From contig JASHYS010000104.1 of assembly GCA_030042915.1 (NCBI GenBank), positions 1-21,427 on the forward strand: a stretch of 21,427 bases of DNA. The letters run 5' to 3'. Source of the stretch: Acidobacteriaceae bacterium. Lineage in GTDB: Bacteria > Acidobacteriota > Terriglobia > Terriglobales > Acidobacteriaceae. The stretch's first letter is position 1. Each line of letters begins with the position of its first letter. This document shows, piece after piece, positions 10,101 to 17,407 of this stretch. The notes under the pieces were generated by a model. It was not told the DNA's origin. It ran no database searches and saw only the letters and a program-made list of their open reading frames with translations. The translations under genes and the position numbers were made by a program.

Positions 10101-11361
10101 TGGCGTAGATGCACAAATCCGCTGCGTTGGCCTTGTCGACGTCACTGTCAAAGGCTGCGCCGGATTGGCAGGCCGGTAATCCGGAAAAAGCCTTCTCCAG
10201 ACCGTTCACCATATCCAAAGTGAGGTCCGGACTGCCGCTCTCACGCGTCCCCATCCCAAATTTACCCGGCAAAGTCGGAAGCTCGTTCTTCTTCGAAGAG
10301 TCAGGCGATGTCCATGCCTGGGGCGAACCCCATGCCGACTGCATGATGGCAATCTCGTCGCTCACCAGTGCATTCCGTCCCGCCACTTTTCCAGCGGCTG
10401 ACATCGATGTCCCGGTAGCCAGTTCACGAATCGCCTGCAATGCCGTGGTGCTCCTGCTGAGCCGGTCAAGGCGGTTGAGCCAGTCGAACGGCTCCGGCTC
10501 ATTGCCATCGCAGCGAAACTCCTCCCGCGCAAATGGATTCTTGCTGAACAGGAGCGGGCACTGCCCACTACCCCCGTTCGCACCGCCGGCGGAGTCACCT
10601 TCTTCTGCGCCCTTAGCCTTCATCGAAATGCGGAGGTTGGCGCCGAGCATATAAAGCTGGTTTTCCGGATTGCTGATGAGTTTCCGCTCTGCCGGGGCAT
10701 CTGCTTTACGTTGCTGCAAAACTTCTTCCCATGCACACTTCTGCACGTCCTCGTCTTTGCTCTTACCCGGGACGACATTCTTGCATTGATCCGAAATCTT
10801 AACCGTCGAGGGAGCCGCATTCAGGTCAGCATGCGATACCTGCGAGACCAGCACAGCTGCTTCTCGCAGCCAGCGCGCCGTGTACATAAAGTCCTGGCTT
10901 CCTGGAACTACCGCCCGAAAGCCCGCATGCATGAGGAAGTTAAGCACGTTGTCGCACTGCGCCTCATTGGGAACGCGATCGTCATCCTTATATAAGCTTT
11001 CCGGCCGTCCCTCGCCGCTGGGCGTTTGCTTGGGCGGCTGATCACAGGGCTTTGCGCCCTCCAATTGCAGCGATGCGCCGAACTCCGGCCCGAAGTTGTC
11101 ACCCATCCCCAGCAGCAACCTGCTGGAATCCAGTTGGCGAACCTTGAGGAAGCTCTGTACGGGAGGCAGGACCGCGTTCGTCGAGTCCTCGCCGTACTCC
11201 ATCCGGTAAAAGCCCATCAGGCTCCCTGTGTAATCGATCTTTATCTCAGATGCCTGCGCCTGGTTCGTCTGCCCATGGACGACGCAAACATAGAAAGGTG
11301 ATAGTGCCAACACCAGGGACACAACTGGGAGATAACGGCAGAGCGATTGAGCTGCGCGCAT
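7189..11361 (-). CDS. Large exported protein with a degenerate 5'-nucleotidase (UshA-like) scaffold and beta-rich C-terminus
   Basis: The product has 1390 residues with a signal peptide (~1-30, core LPVVSLVLALSPFYVCVV). The scaffold follows UshA-type 5'-nucleotidases: IKIDYTGSLMGFYR (41-53) stands where the DxH metal motif should be; LLLGMGDNF (82-90) keeps GDNF; AGFRAVVPGSQDF (146-158) replaces GNHEF with GSQDF; VVVMAQMPHTEAE (572-583) and VDVVLSEIESGYG (603-615) replace the HxG and GGHxH stretches. A C-terminal nucleotidase-like domain follows, with WKGDYLEYVAVTGKELEQML (806-825) and YYWLLTTDQLA (901-911). Large Gly/Ser/Cys-containing insertions (~190-540) separate the parts. Residues ~1120-1365 are alternating beta strands ending IAARWYF, reminiscent of an outer-membrane barrel or beta-sandwich. 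About 18 Cys occur in near pairs in the mature chain, suggesting disulfides. The start is fixed by GGAGGA upstream. Most metal ligands appear lost, so catalysis is doubtful. Confidence 0.75.
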   Translation of the reverse strand: MRAAQSLCRYLPVVSLVLALSPFYVCVVHGQTNQAQASEIKIDYTGSLMGFYRMEYGEDSTNAVLPPVQSFLKVRQLDSSRLLLGMGDNFGPEFGASLQLEGAKPCDQPPKQTPSGEGRPESLYKDDDRVPNEAQCDNVLNFLMHAGFRAVVPGSQDFMYTARWLREAAVLVSQVSHADLNAAPSTVKISDQCKNVVPGKSKDEDVQKCAWEEVLQQRKADAPAERKLISNPENQLYMLGANLRISMKAKGAEEGDSAGGANGGSGQCPLLFSKNPFAREEFRCDGNEPEPFDWLNRLDRLSRSTTALQAIRELATGTSMSAAGKVAGRNALVSDEIAIMQSAWGSPQAWTSPDSSKKNELPTLPGKFGMGTRESGSPDLTLDMVNGLEKAFSGLPACQSGAAFDSDVDKANAADLCIYAKRMVEILGSLGESLQDSSKPGPCTVDNGTPSPGACFLLSEEARIAAINGLLRTIAHEEKDVGYTVADAGDGSHILIVGVVGEDTMKAVSETNLDLCIAGKPSDASDFSTCGDRRKAGKSGGEQQVLVADPMEATEAIVRGARLLEEKPFERVVVMAQMPHTEAEILSERVREQLKLANASQQVDVVLSEIESGYGTPHITLTYQAQDGAQASHPAPVVTPRTSYSSQTGSYPGAVSLLTLSTEADNSFTLANQRDDNFKIPDVGESDTTISLLYKLVETLKNAAAEQPNPSATVQNASSQTGMGQDLESKQKAEFALLRDLQKSSPPKPDVVLLQSRDVELDAIGKGYTDYQMCAGEKTQEGKDEKTNQERFQLCELRSALDRIFWKGDYLEYVAVTGKELEQMLGLSQSNMAQQAQLADTGPTGQWLISYGIVQSSLSNLTQVSQNDEPLWIPVDPHCKGASGGQPTYCIDGTPISDDAYYWLLTTDQLAQDKAIYGTLQALPTNMHKVTERFVSNPLSHFLQNNLTAQGEAQPSLAMDLFNGTSETVKPVETVITADNERFQQRGLYQVDFAKVIASFNSREAVGGNQFVASYFQGVSDARATAPNQQSLDLEMGSRILANVSSPGPGESKRFPPFSVGEQSAFSYDRAVIGNLTGKPINATYPLNNLTEGAFLQVRLGGGAGADAVRGVQTLPRSLLVFTPHQYQLEIDTPYLFLTYSSGQVPSGELTVQLPRISAWTDRAGFREEFGQGHSKFATRFLPTVGSYFETGMEFNISNGNLSSLTLQTTTSTGPKQKTCPVFAKITLQTCFGSALYGTPAIVLTLNDTTTVVGKPFVQTLHTPGYYWDLHLQNHIYGKAGGQKQISLVTDSQGDYYFGRPPAAELPTQTEYAIPLNVSLVLPSIGNLSFAPTYSAFFYANQVSNQSLLVNTFSIAARWYFARDARVPVPKQAPLPGPQSANQTVTGKSH

Positions 11362-11365
11362 AGAT

Positions 11366-11371
11366 TCCTCC
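11366..11371 (-). promoter_or_regulatory. Shine-Dalgarno fixing the 11361 start
   Basis: GGAGGA on the minus strand lies 4 bases before the ATG at 11361. It selects this start over in-frame codons further upstream, which would overlap the preceding gene, and it places the signal peptide at the N-terminus. Confidence 0.65.
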
Positions 11372-11425
11372 GTCGGGGGGATGGAAGTTAATTTGACTCC
11401 ATCATCCTTGAATGTAAAGGCCGCG

Positions 11426-13561
11426 TCAATCGTTTTCAGGTGCCGGGCTAACGTCGAGTGCGACTTCAGCCTTCCTTGCCCATCCATTGGCCTGCTCAGT
11501 CACCGCGGGACGCTCTTCCGGCTCGTTTGCTTTGGCCTTTCTTCGCGGCCCGAGCTCGGGTGGCAGCTCATTCGAAATCAGCCAAACGCTCCGCGATGGC
11601 AATTTCAAGGCACGCCCGGCCGCGCGAATCGCGTCGGGGTTGTCAAGATCGACGATCAGATTGTAGTGCGCAGGCTGCGCATCGGCGATCGCCTGATCGA
11701 CCTCTTTTGTCGCCTCGGCCAGCCACTCGCCGTAGAGGCGGATGGCCCGCACCGGGCGCAGTTCGATACCCACCTCCGCCATGATCTGCGGAAGTTTGGC
11801 CACTTCTTGCCGGTTGTAATCCTTATTTCCTGGCGCCAACTCCTTTTTATTGTCCGCCGAGTCGGTCCAGTCGTACAGGCTGGGGTCGTCTCGCCATGCC
11901 GAACGAGGCCTATTCTCAGCCAGGCGCCGCTCGATAGAGTAGCGGCGGTGCTCGAGCCTTGCCAGCCTCTCAATTTGGTCATCGCTCAGCCTGGCCACGG
12001 TTGGCGAAGCGACCTCCTCAAGGTGCATTCCCGCCAGTTCCATCAGTATCGGCGTGTGGTCCGCGCGCCAACGGTTCGACATCTTATAGAACTGAGGCAA
12101 TTCATCCCACGGCACGGCCGCCTGGGGATTCTTGGTGGACCGTTTCAGATAGTCGGCGTGAAGCGCCTGCGCAAACTCATCCAGCTTCGACCCGAGCAAA
12201 ACATCCGGGCTGAGCGTTTCTTCCAGCGTTCCAAAAATCTCGACCCGTCCGCTGAAGTTGGACATTTTCTCCATTTCGCGCACCAGCTTACCCAACTGGC
12301 GGTAATACTCGAGACGCACGTAAATCGGTACGTAGAGATGGTTATTGCGGTCGAGCAGCGAGCGCACATCCAGCGCGGTGCTCAGAGTCACCTGGTCGTC
12401 GCCCATGGCCACCACAATACCCAGCAGCCGCCCTGCTTCCTCCAGCTTGGGCTCAACGATCCGCGTCAGGTCCGGAGACCACTCCGAGACCGATGCCGTG
12501 ACGAACTCCACCGACGCCAGGTCCAGAGCTGCGGGATCGGTGACCGTAAAGCGCGTTTTTGCCTCCTCGGCCTTCTCGTCGAAAACCAGGATCTTCAGTG
12601 TCCTCCCAAGCGCCACCGGGTACGCTCGGATCAGATGTAGTGCGATCTCGCGGCCGTAGGCACCGAAGCCAATCAGAACGAAGGTTTGCGCCTCAAACTC
12701 CGGGCGGGGCGGCAGGTGCAAGCGCTTGATGAGCATACGCGCCGCGTCAGTGAACGGGTTGAAGAGACGCAGATCGATGTTGGCCAGGCCCTCAGCGCGC
12801 CTTTCGCTGGCTGTCACCCTCCTGCGCATCCAGTCACTGCGCACTTGCGCCAATACACGAATTCTGCCGGATCCTAGATCGGCGGCATTAGCATTCATGG
12901 AATTGATCTGCAGAGCAATATCCAGGTTCTCGCCGTCCGAGCCGGTGGTGATCACCGCAGTTTGCGCCCGCCGGATGCCCGCCGCGAGCAGGACCTCGGG
13001 ATTCTTGGCGTCGCCTTGCACCAGCGGAACTCCGCTTTTTTCGCAGGTTGCGGCGCCGGACGAATTATCCTTGAGATCGACGGCGACAACGTGTTGACCC
13101 GACGTGCGCAGATTCTGAATCACCTGCATGCCCACATCCCCGATGCCACAGACGACGGTGTGATTCGACTTGCGCCGCGCCAGAGCTGTGCGAAGATTCT
13201 TTCTGACTCCGACGAGGAACACCGTCCCAGCTCCGAAGAGCGCTATGCCCGGGACCAGGAATTGTGCAGCGATCAGTTGCCAGGGAGCTTCGCCGGGTTG
13301 ATAGAGATCGTAAAACCGGATGAGTCCGACGGCGCTGAAAACGCACTTCCAGAATTCCAGCCACGGAGAGGGATTTTCCGTCCGCCAAGGCGGCGGAGTC
13401 TTCTTGAATTCCTGATATTGGTATTCTCTTAGGAATTTGCTGTTCGGGGCGCCAGGCTCGGGGCTGAAATCATTCCCCGCCCGGGCGAATCCCCACAAAC
13501 CGAGCCCGATGGAGACAAATGCGCCTGCGATGATCCATTTGACTCGAGAATGCTTGCCCAT
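11426..13561 (-). CDS. Membrane protein with two TrkA-N (RCK) domains and a RyR-type C-terminal region
   Basis: The product has 711 residues. Helix one is VKWIIAGAFVSIGLGLWGFA (8-27). A second membrane region (~69-118) contains FWKCVFSAVGLIRFY and then a helix around AAQFLVPGIALFGAG. No TVGYG potassium filter is present. The first Rossmann domain begins at VVCGIGDVGMQVIQ (136-149) with Asp162 after strand two, the usual sign of dinucleotide binding. The second begins FVLIGFGAYGREIALHL (294-310). The tail (~480-600) matches prokaryotic RyR repeats: VPWDELPQFYKMSNR (483-497), LARLEHRRYSIERRLAENR (533-551) and ELAPGNKDYNRQEV (574-587). A small alpha/beta tail closes the protein. RCK domains gate channels on nucleotide binding; RyR domains in bacteria accompany nucleotide-centred signalling proteins. 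The stop of the upstream SLOG gene is 32 bases away, so they are co-transcribed. The ATG at 13561 is preferred over an upstream start that would overlap that gene. Confidence 0.85.
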   Translation of the reverse strand: MGKHSRVKWIIAGAFVSIGLGLWGFARAGNDFSPEPGAPNSKFLREYQYQEFKKTPPPWRTENPSPWLEFWKCVFSAVGLIRFYDLYQPGEAPWQLIAAQFLVPGIALFGAGTVFLVGVRKNLRTALARRKSNHTVVCGIGDVGMQVIQNLRTSGQHVVAVDLKDNSSGAATCEKSGVPLVQGDAKNPEVLLAAGIRRAQTAVITTGSDGENLDIALQINSMNANAADLGSGRIRVLAQVRSDWMRRRVTASERRAEGLANIDLRLFNPFTDAARMLIKRLHLPPRPEFEAQTFVLIGFGAYGREIALHLIRAYPVALGRTLKILVFDEKAEEAKTRFTVTDPAALDLASVEFVTASVSEWSPDLTRIVEPKLEEAGRLLGIVVAMGDDQVTLSTALDVRSLLDRNNHLYVPIYVRLEYYRQLGKLVREMEKMSNFSGRVEIFGTLEETLSPDVLLGSKLDEFAQALHADYLKRSTKNPQAAVPWDELPQFYKMSNRWRADHTPILMELAGMHLEEVASPTVARLSDDQIERLARLEHRRYSIERRLAENRPRSAWRDDPSLYDWTDSADNKKELAPGNKDYNRQEVAKLPQIMAEVGIELRPVRAIRLYGEWLAEATKEVDQAIADAQPAHYNLIVDLDNPDAIRAAGRALKLPSRSVWLISNELPPELGPRRKAKANEPEERPAVTEQANGWARKAEVALDVSPAPEND

Positions 13562-13562
13562 A

Positions 13563-13569
13563 CTCCTCC
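13563..13569 (-). promoter_or_regulatory. Ribosome binding site for the TrkA-N/RyR gene
   Basis: GGAGGAG on the minus strand is almost adjacent to the ATG at 13561. The spacing is shorter than usual but the match is full. It sits in the 32-base gap after the SLOG gene and supports separate initiation within one transcript. Confidence 0.5.
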
Positions 13570-13593
13570 ACGAACTGCCCCGGCCACACCCGA

Positions 13594-15456
13594 TCAGCCG
13601 GGAAGGTTCAACTTCCGGTAGCGAAAGACGAAGCTCCAATCCATGGTTTCAGAAATCATGGTACCCGCAATGCGTTGCGCCGCTCGGCACAAGGCCGCTG
13701 AGCCCTCGGGCACGCTTTTGATCGCCTCATCGAGATCATTGGCGCGGAGAGACTGCAGCACCTCTTCCATAGTCGCCGATCGATCAGCACTGCGCGCAAA
13801 TTCCCCTTGATTGGCGATGGCATAAAATGCCGCACCCAAAGCCGGCGGAACGACAGCCAGCACCACCAGCCACGACACCAGCCATGGCGACTCTTGCCTG
13901 CTGCTGGGCAGCAGGTGCGCAACGCACGCCAGCAGCGTGACCACGAACAGGCTGGTCCCGATGAGGTGCACGCGATGGCTGAGTCTGTGCATGATCTTGT
14001 GGTTGGCTTTGTGGTAGTCAATCTGCCCAGCCAGGATGTGATCGATCATTTCCCCTATCGCCAGCAGATAGCCGGGTTTCGCATTGCCGGGCGCTAATCC
14101 AATATCGCGGGCAATTATTCGAAACATGCCGTCCACCCATGATCGGTGCGGGTCAGAGCCAACGTGGGCGGGAGGACGTGGTGAAGGCAGGGGGCACCCC
14201 AGCGGAGCCAGGTAACAGTATTGCCGAAGAAGCTCTGCTAATTGCCTGTAGTTAAGCCAGCGCTCATGCCAGTGTCTTCGCTGCCCATGAAACGTAATCG
14301 ACAAAATCGCTACAATTAACCCCAATTCCAACCATGTCGGAATTTTGTACCGGACTTCGATGCGGAACGAATAACGGAGAATGTAGCCGATGATCGGCAC
14401 CAGCACTGCGCATGCGCTCAGCAGGCTTGTTCCCATGGAAGTACTGCGCAGCAGTCCCGCATAATTCACCGACAAACCGTCGGCCCACGCATAATGCGGG
14501 CAGAGTTTGTCCAACAGATAGTGGTGCGTTGCTTCCGGCAAGTCGGGCTTAGTCGGGATCGTGCTCTCCCAATCGCTGCGCGCCGTCGGCTCGAAATCCC
14601 TTACCCGCCACGACCCCCTGCGAAACTTGCCGCGGGCGATTAGATCGCGAAAGATGCGAAAGATTCGCCCGGCGTCGAATCTTGGCTGCTTCTCAGCGAA
14701 ATATGCATGGCTCAACACAAGAGACTCCTCGTCTTCGCCGGTGATTTGCGTGAACCGGGAGGCAAGTACTTCGCCCAGCATTTTCAGTGGGTATTGCTTT
14801 CGCTGCCCATTTTCGTCCGTTACGAGGATGTGCGGCTCCATAGCTTCAGCAGCGTGCAACCACACCACCGGTACGTTCTGCGCGATCGCCTCGTCGATCA
14901 TCTGCGTGGTCCCGCCTCGCCCTGCTGCGGGCTTCCCATCCCAGACAGCGATCAGGAAATCGGATTGCTCGATCACCATCCGGCCCACGTTCTCATACGC
15001 GGCTTCTTCCTCGTCGCGCCGCCCGTCAGCTTCGAAAACCGCAGACGCCCTCGCCAGCAGCGCAAAAAACTCTTCGCGCGACCCCTCGCTGGCAAAATCG
15101 CGGCTGTACTCATCGGCATCGAACGGCAGCGGGCATTGCAAATCAGCGCCCATGGCCAGCCCCACCTGGGCCACAATCCGGTCTGAACCCTCCGCGATCG
15201 GCGAAATGATGCGCAGCAGCGGCGGTCCCGGCGCGTGCAGTAATGGGTCGTGCGCGCGAGCAGCCAGCGTGGCAATGGCTTTCAGAGCCTCCTCGCACTG
15301 CTGTGGCAAATCGGCGGCGACCTCGGGCGACAGCCGGTTGGGTCGATGGCCCGTCACCCCGACTTGCACTACCTGGCGTGGCCGCGGCGGCGAGCTGGAT
15401 GGGTGGATTGCCATGGCGCGCTGATTCGAGGATGCTCCCAATTCTGCGTTGAGCAT
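13594..15456 (-). CDS. SLOG-domain sensor fused to two SLATT-like transmembrane pairs
   Basis: The product has 620 residues from the ATG at 15456; the ATG at 15414 (606 residues) is equally possible, as neither has a good ribosome site. A SLOG (LOG/DprA-like Rossmann) domain spans ~28-205: VVQVGVTGHRPNRL (29-42), SPIAEGSDRIVAQVGLAMGA (85-104), LPFDADEYSRDF (110-121), and SDFLIAVWDGKPAAGRGGTT (165-184), the last being the phosphate-binding GGT turn. After a linker comes HYAWADGLSVNYAGLLRSTS (321-340), TM1 (~346-362), TM2 (~375-390), a helix WLNYRQLAELLRQY (400-413), and then a second pair, TM3 (~497-516) and TM4 (~525-547), and a helical tail. The ADxLA..Y....RS and YRxLAExLR signatures fit SLATT-type membrane effectors, which are predicted to form pores when a SLOG or nucleotidyltransferase partner senses a nucleotide. 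It heads the operon with the TrkA-N/RyR gene. The role is inferred from domains only. Confidence 0.8.
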   Translation of the reverse strand: MLNAELGASSNQRAMAIHPSSSPPRPRQVVQVGVTGHRPNRLSPEVAADLPQQCEEALKAIATLAARAHDPLLHAPGPPLLRIISPIAEGSDRIVAQVGLAMGADLQCPLPFDADEYSRDFASEGSREEFFALLARASAVFEADGRRDEEEAAYENVGRMVIEQSDFLIAVWDGKPAAGRGGTTQMIDEAIAQNVPVVWLHAAEAMEPHILVTDENGQRKQYPLKMLGEVLASRFTQITGEDEESLVLSHAYFAEKQPRFDAGRIFRIFRDLIARGKFRRGSWRVRDFEPTARSDWESTIPTKPDLPEATHHYLLDKLCPHYAWADGLSVNYAGLLRSTSMGTSLLSACAVLVPIIGYILRYSFRIEVRYKIPTWLELGLIVAILSITFHGQRRHWHERWLNYRQLAELLRQYCYLAPLGCPLPSPRPPAHVGSDPHRSWVDGMFRIIARDIGLAPGNAKPGYLLAIGEMIDHILAGQIDYHKANHKIMHRLSHRVHLIGTSLFVVTLLACVAHLLPSSRQESPWLVSWLVVLAVVPPALGAAFYAIANQGEFARSADRSATMEEVLQSLRANDLDEAIKSVPEGSAALCRAAQRIAGTMISETMDWSFVFRYRKLNLPG

Positions 15457-15492
15457 ATCACGCCATAACTTGCGGCCTGTTGGCTGGTTAGA

Positions 15493-15504
15493 GCCCGATC
15501 GGGC
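15493..15504. promoter_or_regulatory. 12-bp perfect palindrome in the SLOG gene leader
   Basis: GCCCGATCGGGC is self-complementary over its whole length and lies 37 bases before the ATG at 15456, inside the only sizeable gap in front of the SLOG-led operon. It could be an operator or a hairpin in the leader. A chance occurrence is possible in G+C-rich DNA. Confidence 0.35.
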
Positions 15505-15575
15505 ACGAACTTTCTTCACCGGAAGGCTCAAGTGAACCCGCGCCCGCCGCAGTCGAAATAATATCCGGAATTCGG

Positions 15576-15599
15576 AAAAAACCGTGCGCACTTTTGCGC
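15576..15599 (-). terminator. Weak intrinsic-terminator-like hairpin after the malic enzyme gene
   Basis: On the minus strand GCGCA, a 4-base loop and TGCGC are followed after 4 bases by a run of six T. The stem is only 5 bp, so termination may be partial. It begins 35 bases past the malic enzyme stop and before the palindrome and start of the SLOG gene, which fits a boundary between two transcription units. Confidence 0.35.
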
Positions 15600-15633
15600 T
15601 GAATGCCGAATGCAGAGGAAGGGCGCGCAAACA

Positions 15634-17337
15634 CTACGGCGTATGCTCGTACTGCTCATAAACCGGCTCCCAGATGTTCGCGTCAAGCTCGCGTAAGAGC
15701 TCTTCTTCGTCCGCAATCTGTGCTTCGCCGTCTCGAATCGCCTGCTTTCCCACCGCCTCACCGATCAGGCGGCCCAGGCACCGCGCCTCGGAAATCGGCG
15801 GCAAGAGGCTCGCATCCTTGTCGGTTTGCGTGGGCAGATGGCGGATCAACTCTGCCGCCGCAGCCTTCACCATGGCGTCAGTCACAAATCTCGCCTTTGA
15901 GGCGACGATTCCCAGGGCAAGCCCGGGGAAGGTGTAGGAATTATTTGTCTGAGCAATACGAATCTTCTTCCCGCCGGCGTCGACCAACCCGAACGGGCTC
16001 CCCGTTCCGACGAGCGCTCTGCCCTCCGTCCAGTTCATCAGGTCCCGAGGCGTCGCTTCGCTGCGCGATGTGGGATTCGAAAGTGGAAAGATGACGGGCC
16101 GCTTGGTGTGCTTTGCCATTTCGCGCACCACTTGTTCACTGAAGGCTCCGCCTTGCCCCGACACTCCGATCAATACCGTCGGCTTCACATTACGCACGAC
16201 GTCCAGTAATCCGATTTCTCCGCTGGGTTGCCTCCAGCCCCGCACTTCCTCTTCCCTGCGCGCATACGGCAACTGCGAGGCATCTACGTCCTTCCGCTCT
16301 GAAGTAATCAGGCCGTTCACATCGATCGCATAAAAGCAGCCGCGCGCCTGCAGCAGTGAGACACCTTGCTCCCCGATCAATTGCGTAAGCAGATTCGCAA
16401 TGCCCAGCCCGGCACTGCCGAAGCCGAAAACAACAATTCTCTGCTGCTCCAGCGGAATTCCGGTCACGTTGATCGCCGAAATCAGCGTTGCCGTCGTCAC
16501 CGCTGCCGTCCCTTGAATGTCGTCGTTGAACGTGCACAACTGGTTCCGGTATTTGGCCAGGAAACGCGCAGCGTTGGCTCCGGCAAAGTCCTCCCATTGC
16601 AACAGGACGTGCGGCCAGCGCGCCTTTACGGCACTCACAAACATATCGACGAAATCGTCATACTCCAGCCCGCGGATGCGGTGATGCCTCCAGCCAATAT
16701 AGATGGGATTTTTCCGCCTCTCCTCGTTATCAGTGCCCACGTCGAGCAGGATCGGCAGGCAATTCTCCGGGTGAATGCCTCCCAATGCGGTATAGAGCGC
16801 CATTTTGCCGATAGGAATGCCCATCCCTCCCGCTCCCTGATCGCCCAGTCCCAGAATGCGCTCCCCGTCACTGACCACAATGCATTTCACACTGTCGTAG
16901 CGCGAGTGGTTCAGAATCTGCGTAATGCGCTCCTTGTTCGGATAGCTGAGGAAGAGCCCTCGCGGTTTTCTCCAGATTTCGCTGAATCGCTGGCACCCTT
17001 CACCGACGGTCGGTGTATACACGAGCGGCAGCAATTTTTCCACATTGCGCACCACCAGCGCGTAAAACAGCGTCTCGTTGCTGTCCTGCAGGTCGCGCAG
17101 AAAATCGTACTTGCCGAGCGCAGTCGGAACTTCATCCAGCGCCTGCATGCGGCGCTCAAGTTGCTCTTCGAGTGTCCCCACATGAGGAGGCAACAACCCG
17201 TGCAGGCTGAAGGTGTCGCGTTCATGATGCGTGAAGGCAGTACCTTTATTCAGGCGCGGGGAATTGAGCAGGTGAAATCCTGACAAGGAAACCTTGCGCA
17301 CTGTTTCGCCGGGTGGAGGTTGCACTGGAGTCGTCAT
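15634..17337 (-). CDS. maeA: NAD-dependent malic enzyme (malate to pyruvate plus CO2)
   Basis: The product has 567 residues, full length for the large-subunit malic enzyme class (E. coli MaeA, animal ME). Family signatures in order: YTPTVGEGCQRFSEIWRKPR with catalytic Tyr107; ILGLGDQGAGGMGIPIGKMA with Lys178; a WEDF segment with metal ligands Glu249 and Asp250; FNDDIQGTAAVTTATL with Asp273; the NAD-binding VVFGFGSAGLGIANLL (302-317); FPLSNPTSRSEATP; and NNSYTFPGLALGIVASKARF. All key residues are intact. It oxidatively decarboxylates (S)-malate to pyruvate, feeding gluconeogenesis, acetyl-CoA or NAD(P)H supply. NAD preference is inferred from class membership. No strong Shine-Dalgarno precedes the ATG. 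The gene starts 70 bases after the end of the kinase/pyrophosphorylase frame and may be read from the same transcript; the functional link is unclear. Confidence 0.95.
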   Translation of the reverse strand: MTTPVQPPPGETVRKVSLSGFHLLNSPRLNKGTAFTHHERDTFSLHGLLPPHVGTLEEQLERRMQALDEVPTALGKYDFLRDLQDSNETLFYALVVRNVEKLLPLVYTPTVGEGCQRFSEIWRKPRGLFLSYPNKERITQILNHSRYDSVKCIVVSDGERILGLGDQGAGGMGIPIGKMALYTALGGIHPENCLPILLDVGTDNEERRKNPIYIGWRHHRIRGLEYDDFVDMFVSAVKARWPHVLLQWEDFAGANAARFLAKYRNQLCTFNDDIQGTAAVTTATLISAINVTGIPLEQQRIVVFGFGSAGLGIANLLTQLIGEQGVSLLQARGCFYAIDVNGLITSERKDVDASQLPYARREEEVRGWRQPSGEIGLLDVVRNVKPTVLIGVSGQGGAFSEQVVREMAKHTKRPVIFPLSNPTSRSEATPRDLMNWTEGRALVGTGSPFGLVDAGGKKIRIAQTNNSYTFPGLALGIVASKARFVTDAMVKAAAAELIRHLPTQTDKDASLLPPISEARCLGRLIGEAVGKQAIRDGEAQIADEEELLRELDANIWEPVYEQYEHTP

Positions 17338-17407
17338 ATTTCACACGCACGTGGCGAGAATAACATCGGCAACCACCCGCAGGAGCCGATTCTTCGCTCA
17401 TCACGCT

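Noticed and set aside
11381..12640. A 419-codon open frame on the plus strand, antisense to the TrkA-N/RyR gene
   Set aside because: It has no recognisable protein character, and the opposite strand has clear domain motifs over the same bases; long antisense frames are expected in G+C-rich DNA.
13562..13639. Upstream start at 13639 for the TrkA-N/RyR protein
   Set aside because: It would overlap the SLOG gene by 46 bases and put a charged stretch before the first helix; the ATG at 13561 has GGAGGAG before it.
14561..15424. A 287-codon plus-strand frame opposite the SLOG domain
   Set aside because: Ser/Arg/Cys-rich shadow translation; the SLOG motifs lie on the minus strand.
16366..17283. 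A 305-codon plus-strand frame opposite the malic enzyme gene
   Set aside because: The minus strand encodes a complete, highly conserved malic enzyme there.
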